Positions 44,840 through 56,232 of a DNA stretch of 64,000 nt are shown piece after piece. The translations under genes were made by a program, and so were the position numbers. The DNA lies in assembly GCA_025917655.1 (NCBI GenBank), contig CP084611.1, positions 372,001 through 436,000 on the forward strand, written 5' to 3'. This DNA is from Chlorella sorokiniana (Eukaryota > Chlorophyta > Trebouxiophyceae > Chlorellales > Chlorellaceae). Numbering within the stretch: the stretch's first letter is position 1; every line of letters starts with the position of its first letter. The notes below the pieces were generated by a model. That model saw only the letters and a list, made by a program, of their open reading frames with translations, was not told where the DNA came from and made no database searches.

Positions 44840-46023
44840 ATGGCCGTGCTCCCCTGGAGCCATTGCCTCTGTGACGCCTTCCCCTGCCCGCACCTTGCCA
44901 ACAAGGAGCCCACCCACCTCACCACCCTGCCTTCCACCCACTTGCAGGCCCGCCTGTCGGGCGCTGCGCTGAGCGACGGGCAGTGCGATGTGCACATCCC
45001 AAGGTGGTCCTCATTGTGCCTTCCATACCGAAAAGGCAACGGCTGTTCGACTTGATGTTATCTGGTTTATTCACCGCGCTGTTGCAGCACGCTGTTGAGG
45101 ACTGGTTGGGGAAGTCCTTGTTGGGCGCGTCTGCCGACACCCCGAGCGAGAGCTCCATTCCTGAACAAACTCGTGAGTGTCGGCCGCTGAACACGGGATG
45201 CAGGGTGCAGGCGAGGTGCGGCCAAGCTTCGGGGCCCCCTCCACACGCCACCCGCTTTGTGGGCAAGCGTTCAGTGACATAGTTTTCACCCCACAGGCCG
45301 CGACTGCGGCTGCCAAGGCTGTGGCGAGCGTGCGCAACACCACAGTGCCCTCGAGCTCCGCTGTGCTGGAAGGCGGTGGACCCGGCTTTGATGGGTGCAG
45401 CAGCAGCCACTGGCAGTGACCTGCAGGTGGAGGAGATGTCTGTGGGCAGCGACAATGAGCCTGTGCCCGAGCCCGGAGCAGATGCTGCGTTGCACCAAGA
45501 CAGAGGCTGTCACGGTGGTTGCGCAGCCGCAACCGACCCTCATGGGTCTGATGGCGCAGCTGTTGGCGGACCAGGAGGAGCTGATGGAACGTCAGCGTGC
45601 GCTAGGCAAATGTTTACAGCAGTTAGACCGCAGCAATGCTGTGCGCGACGAGCCCCGCGTACGCAACGCCGCGGCGCAGGTGCTGCGCATCGCTTGTGGC
45701 GCCGACGCCTTGCGGCCGCCGGCCTGCCCCCGCCGCGGCCAGAGAGCGCCAGTGCCCCGAACTTGCCGGCGCTGGCAGAGGCCATGGGCGTGGAAGCGAG
45801 CGAACTGGCGCAGCACGCATCCACGTTGGCAGGCAGGCACCGTCTGCTTGCCCCCCCCCGGGCCACCACGCTTGCTGAGCTGGACGCCGAGGTCGCCGCA
45901 GTGCGCCAGCTCATCAGGGCAGAGCACGAGCAGCGGTACAGCTGGGAGTGCAGCTTCATCCGTCACTACGAGGACATCAAGGCGGCCTTTGCGCAGCAGT
46001 TTGGAGGGCAGAGAGCGGCATAG
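44840..46023 (+). CDS. Lineage-specific coiled-coil protein, copy 2
   Basis: Paralogue of the gene at 41634-42892. It reads MAVLPWSHCLCDAFPCPHLA, LTTLPSTHLQARLSGAALS, VVLIVPSIPKRQRLFDLMLS and AVASVRNTTVPSSSAVLE. A shortened coiled-coil part (LADQEELMERQRALGKCLQQ) follows, then VRNAAAQVLRIACGADALRP and the terminal module LAELDAEVAAVRQLIRAEHE + WECSFIRHYEDIKAAFAQQF, ending TAG 46021-46023. The central coiled coil is about 40 residues shorter than in copy 1 and the ERKKRR patch is missing. At least one frame change occurs near 45380 and another near 45760. Confidence 0.45.
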
Positions 46024-46409
46024 CCGGGCTTGCAGCAGGAGGCACCCGCTGCCAGCGTGTCGTTCCTTGATTCCGCTGACATGCTTTGCAGCATTATCCG
46101 TAACCTTGCCTTCAGCCCTCGGGCCTGACAGCTGCAACACATGCACTGCCAGAGCGCTGCGGCACAAACAAGAACGACAGTGCGGACGTAAGCTGGCGCA
46201 GCGCCGACGCGAAGTGCAAGGTGGGGCGCTGTGTGTGGCCGTGCTTATGGGTTGGAGAAGGGCAAGATGGGTGGTTTGTTGTAGGTGGCTAGGGTACAGG
46301 TGGAGTCGAAGGGTGAATGCCGCTCCGCTCCCTGCAGCTGCCGCCTCGCTGAGAGCCCCAGGCACTTTGTGCGCTCCATGCTTCCTCTCTTCCCTTTTGC
46401 CTGCATTTG

Positions 46410-46560
46410 CCTAGCCAAGCAGCCCATCTTCTTCTGGTCACGAAGCGGCAGCATCAGGGTGAGCAAAAGTGGCGCGACACGATCTTGCGCTCTGCACACC
46501 CTGCCACGTTTCCAGATTGCTGCTGAAGAGCGGCCGCAGCCCAAACCCCTCAACGACTGA
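46410..46560 (+). CDS. Small conserved terminal exons, copy 2
   Basis: Counterpart of 43339-43492: LAKQPIFFWSRSGSIR at a GGTGAGC donor, then IAAEERPQPKPLND and TGA. The strong conservation of the last exon suggests real coding or very recent duplication. Confidence 0.3.
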
Positions 46561-46751
46561 CTCGCCTGCATCCTGACCTTTCCTTGCAGCCAAGGACGAT
46601 CCAGTTGGGTAGGCGCAGGCCTTGGGCGACCTGCTGCCCACCGCTGTCCAGCAGCAGCAGCAGCAGCAGCAGAAGTATGTGGAGACGGGACGGCAGTGCT
46701 CGCGGTGGCCCAACCTGGGCGAGAGTGTGGACCAGAGTCAGCTGGTCCTGC

Positions 46752-47209
46752 TCATCCTGCAGCAGCCGACACTCCATGCCGCCCCTGGCGCGGGTCAGGG
46801 GCAGACAAACCAGCGTCAAGCTTGGCGTCGAGCTCAGCAAGCGTGGTGGTGTGGGTCTTCTTACTAGCTTGCCAAAACTGCTTGGCTAAGGTTGACCTTG
46901 ACATGCGCATAGTTTTCCAGGAATTTGCACTCCCACCTGCACGGCTTCGCGTGCTCGCGTGATCAGCTGGCACGAAAAGCTTTACAGCTGGGAGTGCACT
47001 TCTTGGAGAACTATGCGCATGTGAAGGAAGCATTAGCCAGGCAGGTTTTGAGCAGCTTGTATACTGCCCGCCCCACCACGCTTGTTGAGCTGGACGCCGA
47101 GGTCGCCGCTGTTTGCCAGCTGATCACGGCAGAGCACGACAAGCCGTGGGCTTGCAAGTTGTTGCAGAACTATGCGCATGTTGAAAAGCCTTTGCCAAGC
47201 AGCTCTTGA
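46752..47209. repeat. Inverted and tandem copies of the terminal module (unit 2)
   Basis: The minus arm contains LAKQFWQASKKTHTTTLAEL. The plus arm reads FLENYAHVKEALARQVLSSL, then TTLVELDAEVAAVCQLITAE and LLQNYAHVEK. Same arrangement as unit 1, meeting head to head around 46945. Confidence 0.7.
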
Positions 47210-47424
47210 GCAATTTCTGGTGTAATATTATGGCAGAGGCAGCGCACAACATGCGCCATTGGGGCTTCAGGTCTGTGAGCAGGGGTTGGGTGCTAGTGCA
47301 GCGCAGCAGGTGCAAGAACACAAGCTATAAATCAACAGGCATGCGGAGCCGCCAGGCTCAGCCAACAGGGCGTTTGAGGGAACGCTCATGCCTTGTGAGC
47401 TGCTGCCCTGCCGCCGTCGTCGCC

Positions 47425-50400
47425 CTACCGCCCCCGCTGCTCCTGTTGCTGCCGCTGCCTGCCCCGACGCTCCTTCCTGGCCAATGGAAGGGCGTCGCTT
47501 TCCTCAGGCTCCTCGTACGGGGCTTCCAGTGGCGGCGGCAGCGGCGGTAGCTGCCCCTCGCCGCACGCCGCCGCCTCCAGCACGCGCAGAGCCGCCAGCC
47601 AGCCGTGCAGCACCATGTTGCCCACCTGCGGCGCACCATGTACAGGGCATGTTCGGTCCCTGCACAGACTGACAGTGCTGGCTGCCTCTTCAGCAGCAGC
47701 GGCCTAAGTGCTGAAGTCAATCGCTGCAGCAGCGCAAACCTGACGGCAGCAATTGCAGTGCGCGCCTGCTGCCATTAAACCGCCTGGCCCCACCTGCAGC
47801 TTGTCGGCAAAGTGGCGGGTGGCGCCAATGTCGCCCTCACGCTGTCCCGGGTGCTCCGCCTGCCACTGCTCCAACTCCTTTATGGCGGCGTGCCTGCGCA
47901 GCGCAGCAGGAGGAGAGAAGGGAGGGATTGCCAGGCAGCTGAGCGGTGCCAGCCTGGCGAGCCGCAAGCCCAAGCTTCAGCAGCGGTCAGATCCGCACTC
48001 GCACAATGAAACACATCACCAAGTCAAAAAACTAACTGGCCTCCCCCCTCCCCACACACACACACACACACCCCCCCTCCCCCGCCGCCCCCCCCCCCCC
48101 AACACACACACCCCACACACACACACACCACCCCCCCACCCCCACATACCTGAACTCCTCCCGCAGCTGCTGGCACTCCCCCACCGCCTCTGGGCTCACA
48201 AAGTCCAGGGCCACCTTGATGGCGCTGCGCAGGTTGCGCACCTGCACAGGAAATGACCGGGAGGGAGAGCGGGCAGCATCGGGTCGTTGGCTGCTAGGAG
48301 CAGCCAGCCGGCCTGGGACCACCCGCCAGGCACCAGGCGGAGCGTGCTGCAGAGAGCAGGCGGCACCCGTCCGCCGCAGGGCAGCCCACGGCAGGCGATC
48401 CCAGCACGCGCGCGGCAGCGGGGCGCGCCTGGTGGGGGCAGCCGCCCGGGATCCACACCGCCTCCCACTCGTACTGCTCAAAGTGCCACACGTGCACGCC
48501 GTACCGCTCGCGCAGCAGGCGCCGGTGCGTCGCTGTGAGCATGAAGCACTGCAGGGGTGACGGGGCGGCGATGACGGCCCGTGCACGGCTGCAGGCAGTC
48601 GTTGCTGTTTTGAAAGCGTACAGGAGGCGCCAGGAAAGCCCAGCCTGTGCTGTCTGCTGCTTCCCAACCAGCCAGCTGACAACCTACCCACAACTTCCAA
48701 CACGCACCACGCACACCCACCCACCTGGTCGTGGATGACGTCATGCACACTCCCCGGGTCAGCACCTCCCCTTGTGTCGGAACGGCGGGCAGCCGGGCAC
48801 CTTGTCTGCAGGCAGGGGGCACGCCCAGGCGGGGCCCGCTGGCTGGAACATTGCGAGCACCAGCATGCACTGGGGAAAGCCAAGCCACCTGTCTGTTGCC
48901 CAAAGGCAGCACAACGCGTGTGCATGCTGCTGCGTCCCCTGCCCCCTTTTCCTCCACCTGATTGAGTCACCCCCACCCCCTGCCATCCTTGCCCTTCCGA
49001 AACAGCAACCCCTCTCCCATCCCCCCCCAACACCCACCCATTCAAAACATCCCCCGCCCCCCCACCCACCCCCACCACACACACATACACACACCCCACA
49101 CACACACACCAACCCCCGCCCCACCATCCAGCGCGTCCTCGAAGAAGCGGCGCAGCGCGGGACGGTCCTGCCGCCGCACCAGGTCCCAAACTGCGCCTGC
49201 ACATCAAAGGGCAGCGGAACGCAGTCGCTGAGCGTCGCATGTCAAGGGCTCTTGGTTGGACAGGGGCTGGGTTGTGCCCGCAAGCAGGAAATGAGCTGGC
49301 AAAACAGGGGTTGGGGCCGGGCAGTGAGGCAGGGAAGGGCGCACAGGCAGCCGAGCATGCTGCGCAAGGTAGCCTGACGCCGCCATGGGAGCTAGCAGAA
49401 ACAGCGGCAGACAAACTTTGCACGCGGGGATGAGCACCCGCCCAGCCCTGGCCTCACCCGCCCCGCGGTAACCTGGGTCCTCTGGATCGTGTGAGGCCCA
49501 TCCGCAGCGGGGCGTCAGGCGCGGCACGCCCCGGTGCTGCGCGTGCATCATGATGTTCACCGCATCTGGAGCAGAGAGTGGGGAGTGGGGGTGGCGGTGG
49601 TAGGGTGCTGGGGCTGAGCGGGGCGGGTTGGGGGCGTCATGGAAGTCGAGGAGGCTGATGGGCGGCGTGCACCACAGCACGACACAGCAGCGCACCGCCC
49701 CGTCTCGCAAGGCCCAGCAGGCCCAGCGCAGCGGTACGGGCATACCGCTCAGGTCCTCGTGCATCTTGGTCACGCTGTCGCCCTCCCCCTCGTGCTCCGC
49801 CTCCCTGCCGAAGGCGATGTAGCCCTTGGGGCCCAGGTCCGGCAGGCGTGTGTACCAAGGCAGTAGGGTAGCCAGGTTGAGGGGCCCGTGGGTGGGGTGG
49901 CTGTACGCGGGCATGCAGCTGCGGCACGGGAGGCGGCACGGGGGCGGCACAGGGCGTCAGGACGGGGGCGGCACAGGGCGTGAAGACCTTGCACCGGAGG
50001 CTGGTCAAAGCTCAGGAAGGCGAGAGCAGCGGATGAAGCGCTGTCGGCGATTGTCTCAGCCAGCAGCATGGAGGCCTCGGCTGGCTCTGCTTGCAGCTCG
50101 AGCTGGGCGTTGTAGCGGCCAGCAGCAGGAGGAGCAGCAGCGGACGCAGCAGCAGCAGCAGCGGCAGGCGCTTGCCTGGTCAGCATGGCCACAAAGTCGT
50201 CGTGGTGGCGGGCCAGCACCCTCTTGAAGTCCGAGGAGGGAGGAAAATCCTTGAGCTTCAGCATGGGCAGCTCCTCTGCGGCGGCAAAGTATATAGGTTG
50301 TTTGTAAAGTATATAGCATGAAAGGAACTCACTTCAGCTTGGGCAGCTCCTCTGCGGCGGCAGCACACCCGATTGAGAACACAGGAATGCCAAAACTCAC

Positions 50401-53400
50401 GGAAAGGGAGCAAGAAGGAGGCAAAGCAGAGGAAGGGATGGGAGCAGAGCCTGGCAGGAGAGGCAATTGAAGGCAAACCCGGGACAGAGCGCTCTGCAAG
50501 CGCGCAGGGCGGCTGTCCTCTCTGCCTCCCGGCGGCGGGCGCGGGGAAGTTGAATCGCGAATCACAGTCGAGAACCCCACACCCAGCACACCGTCCGCCG
50601 CCGACTCACCGCCATCCGGGCCGTGGGTGTCCCCGAGCACGCCTTGTAGAGGGCGAAGAACTCGCGCGGCTGCGCAGCAGGGACGCTCACAAGCGCGAGT
50701 GAGACGGCAACCCACAGCGCGGTGGGAGTTTGATGGCAACGAGCGTGGGCATAAGCATGCATACGAACGTGGACTGCGTGCAACCAGGCCGGCGCGCAGC
50801 GCTTTACCTGCAGCGCGCCGCCCGGCCCCATTTCCCACACACACACACCACTCTCCTTGCCCCCACCGCACCCAAACCGCCCACCGTGACATTTTTTTGA
50901 TGATCCGGCCGGAAGGTCTTGCAGTCAACAACGTTCAGCTTGGAGCTACGGGAGGGGTGTGTGTGTGTGTGGGGGGTTGCGTGGCGGTGCGCATGTGGCA
51001 AGGGCAGCATTTAGAACGGCGGCGCGTGCAAGCTGGGCAGGAGGCTAACGACGCACAAGGGAAACCCCTTCCCCCTTCACTATCTTTCCCCTCATTCACC
51101 CCGTTCCCCAAGCGTCCCTCCCCCCCGCGCCCGCCCCCTCAGCAGCATCGCACTTGTTGGCCTCCTTGCACACCCGGGCCATGCCCTCCGGGGTCCACCC
51201 CATCTGCCCCGACAAGCCGCGCACGACGATGGGCTCGCCGCGGGCCCACAGCATCTGGAACAGCCTGCAGGCGGAGCGGTCCCGGAAACGCGGCTCGGCG
51301 GTGCAGCGGCGGCGGCTGGCCGTGCTGGGCATCGACGGCCTTGTGTGCCCAGATCAAGCGCATCAAGATGCAAGCTGGGATGCACCGACGACCTGGCCAC
51401 AAGAATGGCTGCAGGGCGGTGGGCTCATGCGCGCTGCGGGCAATGCAAGCATGGTGTGGTGCCTCAGGACGCCCCTCACCGCACGGTACGTGCGTACTGC
51501 TGGTGGCTGGGGTGGAAGTGGCTCACGTGCGGCGTCCACAAAAAGTCCTGGCCGCCGCCCTGCGCGGCACACCGTGGCAGCGCCTCATCACGGGCACTTG
51601 GGCAGGCAGAGGCGCGACCCCAGGCCCCAGGCAGCCACCAGGCAGCCAGCGCACGATGCCATGATGCGTCGGCGGGTGCTGCAGCCGCCCACCTGTTCGC
51701 CGCGGTCGGACGCCAGCCGCACTTCACTCTCATCCAGCCCCTCCCTAATCCACCACCACTGGCGCTGTGGACGGGAAACGCAGTTCCGAGAAGGACGAGT
51801 GAGAGGTTTGGGGTTGGGGTGGGGATGAGGACAATGTACGCAATGTGCTGCGGCTACGTTCCACACCGAAAGGGCTGTAGCAGGCACGGTCTGCGCAGCA
51901 TGGCATGCGCAGAAGCCCCACCTGGCGCTGTTCCTCAGCGGAAAGCTCAGGCTGCGTCGCTGCTGGCGCGTCGGGTGCGGGTGAAGGGGTGGCGGTGGAC
52001 CGGGCCGCCGATGCCGCCCCTTTGGCCGCCCCCTGCCTTGTCGCTCCAGCTCGTGAGGCTGCCACTCAGCAGATTGCTGGCTTTCCAGCATCTTGCGGCT
52101 GACCTTGCGCTCCCGCGGCGCCCGAAGCTCCGCCGTGCCGTTGGCCGCTGCGGGCGGCGCGGGCGGTTGTGCTGCTGCCGGCTGCGTGAGAGGCGCCGGC
52201 GCCCCCTGCTGCTGCTGCGGTGCAGGCGCATGCGTTGCTGCAAGTGCGGAGCCGGGCAGCAGCTTCTTCTGCCAATTATGCATCGCATTACGGACATTTT
52301 GGAGCAGCCCCTGTTGGGGCACCTGCTGCCCGTGCATGCCCCTTCCTGCGCCGCCGCCAAACAGATGCGCCTGGCTGCCCACCCCGTTCTGCTGCGCTTG
52401 CTGCTGCTGCTGCTGCCACTGGTGGTGGTGCTGCTGCTGCCATAGCTGCTCTTGCTGCGCTTGGAGCTGCTGCTGCCACTGCTGCGACTGCGGGTGCTGC
52501 CAGTGCTGCTGCTGCAGCTGCCCGGCAGCTGCACCTGCGCATGGTACGCCTGCTGCTGGGGCTGCAGGCCAGGCTCCGGCGGGGCTTGAGCGCCCGACTG
52601 GGGTGGTTGTACAAGGGCCAGCAGCTCCTGGTGCCGCTGCTGCCGCTGCTGCAGCTCGTGCTGCTGCATGAAGGCCAGCTGCTGCTGGTGCGTCAAGCCG
52701 AGGCCCTGCTGCGGCTGGAGCTGCTGCCGCTGCTGCTGCTGCTGCAGCTCAGCGGGAGTGAGGGCTGCCCTGCTGGCGCCAGCTGGGCGGGCAGCCGCAG
52801 GTGCGGTGCTGACCAGCTGATGTGTTGCAGCAGGAAGAGGCTGCTGCAGCACGCTGGCGGGAAGCAGTGCTTGCGGCTGTGCTTGCAGCTGTGCGCTGTG
52901 AGCTGGCGGGGCGGCCGTTTCTTGCGCAGCCAGCAGGTGCTGCTGCCCAGGAGCCTCCTGCATGCTGGGCTGCAGCTTTGCCGGGCGAGCCCCTCGCTGG
53001 CGCCCTGCCTCGCCCGCTCCGGCTGCTGCTGGTGTTCATCTGCCGCAGCATGCGCAGCCATGTGTTCAGCAGCTGCGCGCAGGCGCTGCAGCGCAACCTC
53101 GCCGTTGCGCAGGGACCGCCATTGTCCCTGAGGAACGTCGCTGGAGGGGCCGCACAGCGCACCCAGAGCACGTGCCGCCGGAGTGGCACTGCTGCTGCGC
53201 CCGAGCACGGCATCCAGCCGCTGACGAGCCTGCAGCAAAGCTTCCTGCTGGTCGCCCTGGAGGAAGCGCATCGGCTTCATTGAGCCGCGGCAGCTGGGGC
53301 ACTGCACGGCCTTGGCGCCGCGCCGCTGCTGCCGCTGTTCCCTGTATGGGGCCAGGAGTGGAGGAGGCATGCAGTCTCAGCAGCTCTAGTGGGTGGCGCC

Positions 53401-55854
53401 GCCTCTCCCCACCCTGCCCTGGCAACCCAAAGACTCGACATGCGCCGCCGTTGCGGGCTGCACCGAGACTGAGGTATGTCGCGGTCGTGGTTTGCGTGAC
53501 GTGTCGCTGCTGACCTGGCGCAGGCGGGGCAGAGGTCGGCGCCGCACTGCTCCTCCTCGTCGCCGTCCCCAGCCAGCATAGCGGGGCAGTGGAAGTGCAG
53601 GTTCTCCAGGCAGGTGCCGCAGCGGTTGCACAGCGCGCGCTCTGCGGCGGCGGGAAGCGTGTGGGGGCAGCTGCTTCAGGGGCAACAGAGCAGGTGCTAG
53701 AGCACACCAACAGTGCTGGTGCGATAGAGAAGGCTGCAGGTGAAGCTCTTGCTGGTGTTTTGCCGCAGGCCAGGGCGAACACTGGAGCCGCGCAACAAAG
53801 CAAGGCGGCAGCCACACCAGAGTGCGGGGCGCGGGCGCCATCCTCCAAGAGGCCGATGCTGGCGACGGGGACGGCCGCCAGGCCGCCCTCACACCCGCCT
53901 GCTCCGCCTGCGCAGCACCGCGGCCCGCAGCACCAGCATTTAACACATCAGGACCATAGCGGTACGATGAAAATGGGAGGCCGCTGTGGTTTGCCCCAAG
54001 CGGTTGCCCCCGCAGCTGGGCACTGGTCTGCGCCGCCCCAGGCCGTCCCGCCCGCAGCGGCGCACCTCAGCGGCATGCAGGCCCATTATGGCCTCCACCG
54101 CGGGTAGCAGCTTGTGCGCCAGGTGGTGCGCAAACACGAGCGACTGGCCCTCGCTGCAGCAAGCAGAAACAGGCAGGCTGGGCACACTCGGATGGGGGGC
54201 AAGCAGGGCCAAGGCCAGGAGCAGAGGCGGCGGGAAGAGCGGAGCTTTGGATCGTGCGCAGCATGCCAGCATCTGCGCGCCCCGGCCACGCGCCAGCCCA
54301 CCAAGGCCCTGCAGCCCTGGGCCCACCTGAAGCTCGGCTCGGGAGCCTGCCCGCCCAGGTCGGCCAGCGACATCACGCGGCACCTCTTCCTGCAGGAGTG
54401 GCGGCAGCAGGGCCGGCGCTCGAGCAAAGGCGGGCGTGCCGTGACGCCAGCAGCAGCTGGCGTCAGCAGCTGGCCTGGGAGGCGCGCAACATGCAGCGCA
54501 CCTGACGCAGATGCGGAGGCAGCAGGGGCAGGCGCCCGCCGAGAAGCTGCGGCGCAGGGCGTACTGCGGGTGGTCTGCCCCAAAGCTGAGGAGGTAGCGG
54601 TACAGCTCCAGGCACCTGCAGTGCAAGCACGATCACGTTCGCAGCCCACACAGAAGCCCGCTGCGAAACGCAAGAGAGCGGCAAGCGCCCTGTGCAGGCA
54701 CTCCCGTCTGGCAAACAAAGCAGCAGCTGGAGTGCAGTGGCCCACGCCAGTGACGGACTGAACACGGTCGGCTGCCCGTCGCACACGAGTGCGCAGAACG
54801 ACAGGCTGCAGGCTCACTTGACGCAGTAGCTCTTGCCGCAGCGCTCGCGCCTGCAGCGCAGCGCATAGTGCGGCTCTTGGCAGTCGTGGCAGGACAGCAC
54901 ATCCAGCCCGGTTTGCGCCTGCAGGCAGGCAGGCAAGTTAGGAGGGAGACAGCTCTCAGGCGTTTTAGCAAGGGAGGCAGCGCTCAGGTGATAGGGCAAG
55001 AGGCACGCGCCGTGTAAGCAAGGCATGCGGATCAAGGCCGCGAGGCGTCTTGCAGGCAATGCACGCATGCGCGTGCAGGAGCCTCGGCTGCATGAGGCAT
55101 GCCGCAGGCTGACGAAACATAGCTCGAGCGAAACAGCAGGCAGCTGCAGCCACACAAGCGCGCAGCTGGCGAGCGCTCCCTGGCGCCCGGCAGGCCAACT
55201 CTGCCGGCTTGCCTTGAGCCTGTCGCGGCGCTCCCTGGCATCACGCCCAAGGTTCTGCCCCTCATGGGGCCCACGGTCGAACCAACGGCACCGCGGCTGC
55301 TCAACCAGCGGCTCGCACGCTGCAGTGGCGGCGCCCGCCACCCGCGGCTGCGGTGAAGCCGCTGCTGCTGCGGCCGGCGCCTGCTGGCTGCGCTGGCGCG
55401 GACGCGGTCGCTGCGTTGGGGCTGGCACGGCTGCCGAAGCCGAGACAACCGCCGGCGGAGGTGCCGCCGCCGGCATGGCGGGCTGTTGGGCACCAGGCTT
55501 GGCGTCTGGCGGCGGGCTGTCCTGCAGCGTTGCACGCAGCTTGGCTGCTGCATCCGCTGCCGCCGAGCGCTTGACCCTCGCGGCGTGCATGCTGGGCATC
55601 TCGCCGCCATCCAGCACCCGCTTCAGTTCCCGGCTGACGCGTGCACGCTTTGCGCCTTGCTGCTGCCCCTCCTGTTGCGGCTGGCTCTCGGGGCAAGCCC
55701 CGCCAGCCGCAGCAGGCTGCGTCGCAGGCTTTGCTTCCGCGGGGCTGCCGCAGGCACAGCCTCCGCCGCCGCCGCGCCTCGTGGCTCCCTGCATTGACTT
55801 CGAGCCTTGGCAGGCTGCCGCTTTGATGCGCGGTCTGCGTCCGCCGCCTGGCAT
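47425..55854 (-). CDS. KDM3/JMJ25-type JmjC histone H3K9 demethylase
   Basis: KDM3-type enzymes remove methyl groups from H3K9 using Fe(II) and 2-oxoglutarate. From the ATG at 55854 a disordered basic N-terminus leads to a Cys-rich finger (LSCHDCQEPHYALRCRRERC, GKSYCVKCLELYRYLLSF, ACPCC; zf-4CXXC_R1 type) and another Cys-rich block (LCNRCGTCLENLHFHCP; LCPACA). A Gln-rich region (about 52950-52390) follows. The catalytic part reads GEPIVVRGLSGQMGWTPEGM, NVVDCKTFRPDHQKN, LKLKDFPPSSDFKRVLARHH and LPDLGPKGYIAFGREAE. SVTKMHEDLS and DAVNIMMHAQ give the H-x-D iron ligands. VWDLVRRQDRPALRRFFEDA, HDVIHDQ, and WIPGGCPHQ with VRNLRSAIKVALDFVSPEAV supply the second iron His. It ends TAG 47425-47427. The first intron (after 55213) uses a GC donor. 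An N-terminal exon further upstream is possible. Confidence 0.88.
48052..48147. repeat. (CA)n and C-rich low-complexity intron tract
   Basis: CA dinucleotides mixed with C and CCCCACC runs. This would be a GT/G-rich tract just after the donor on the coding (minus) strand of the demethylase gene. Confidence 0.85.
49030..49118. repeat. (CA)n and C-rich low-complexity intron tract
   Basis: Same type as 48052-48147, in another intron of the demethylase gene, again close to the 5' splice site on the coding strand. Confidence 0.85.
52390..52760. repeat. CTG/CAG trinucleotide-rich tract encoding Gln-rich sequence
   Basis: Interrupted CTG repeats on the plus strand read as CAG (Gln) codons on the coding strand (for example LQQQQQRQQLQPQQGL). 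The imperfect units argue against a very recent expansion. Confidence 0.8.
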
Positions 55855-56232
55855 CGATGCTGCCACCGCCGATGCTGCTCGGAGCTTTCCCACCGCCACC
55901 CCTCTTCGTTCATTTCTAGGGCGTCTTCCTGGTCGCGGCCATCGTATCGCATCGTGTGTGTGAAAGAGCTGCAAGGACCAGGAAGCAGCAGCAGGATGTT
56001 GGGCGGGCAACCATCACGCTCAAGTGCACCCTGCTGTCGCCAGCTGTGCCGCGGGCAGCTGCGAAGGGGCCACCTGCCTCTGCCCCTGTCGCCGCTCACC
56101 CGGGGTCAAAGCCTGTCACTTGGGCCCTGCGCACCAGGCCGCGCCTGCTTTCGACCACACTGCAACAAGAGGCCGAAGGGTTGAGCAGGGTTGTGAGCAG
56201 CCCCTGTCAACAGACGCTCTATGGAAGCGGGC

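Larger units (their letters stand above)
44820..47840. repeat. Segmental duplication, copy 2
   Basis: Second unit of the direct repeat, starting at TTTGGCGCAGTGGCTCGC (44820) and ending inside the KDM3-like gene near 47840. It includes the genuine last exon of that gene. Confidence 0.85.

Noticed and set aside
47425-55854. Reading the 48-57 kb ORFs as several separate small genes
   Set aside because: The blocks follow the exact order of a KDM3-type protein (fingers, JmjC N-lobe, HxD, HDQ, PHQ) with compatible splice sites, so one gene is the better model.
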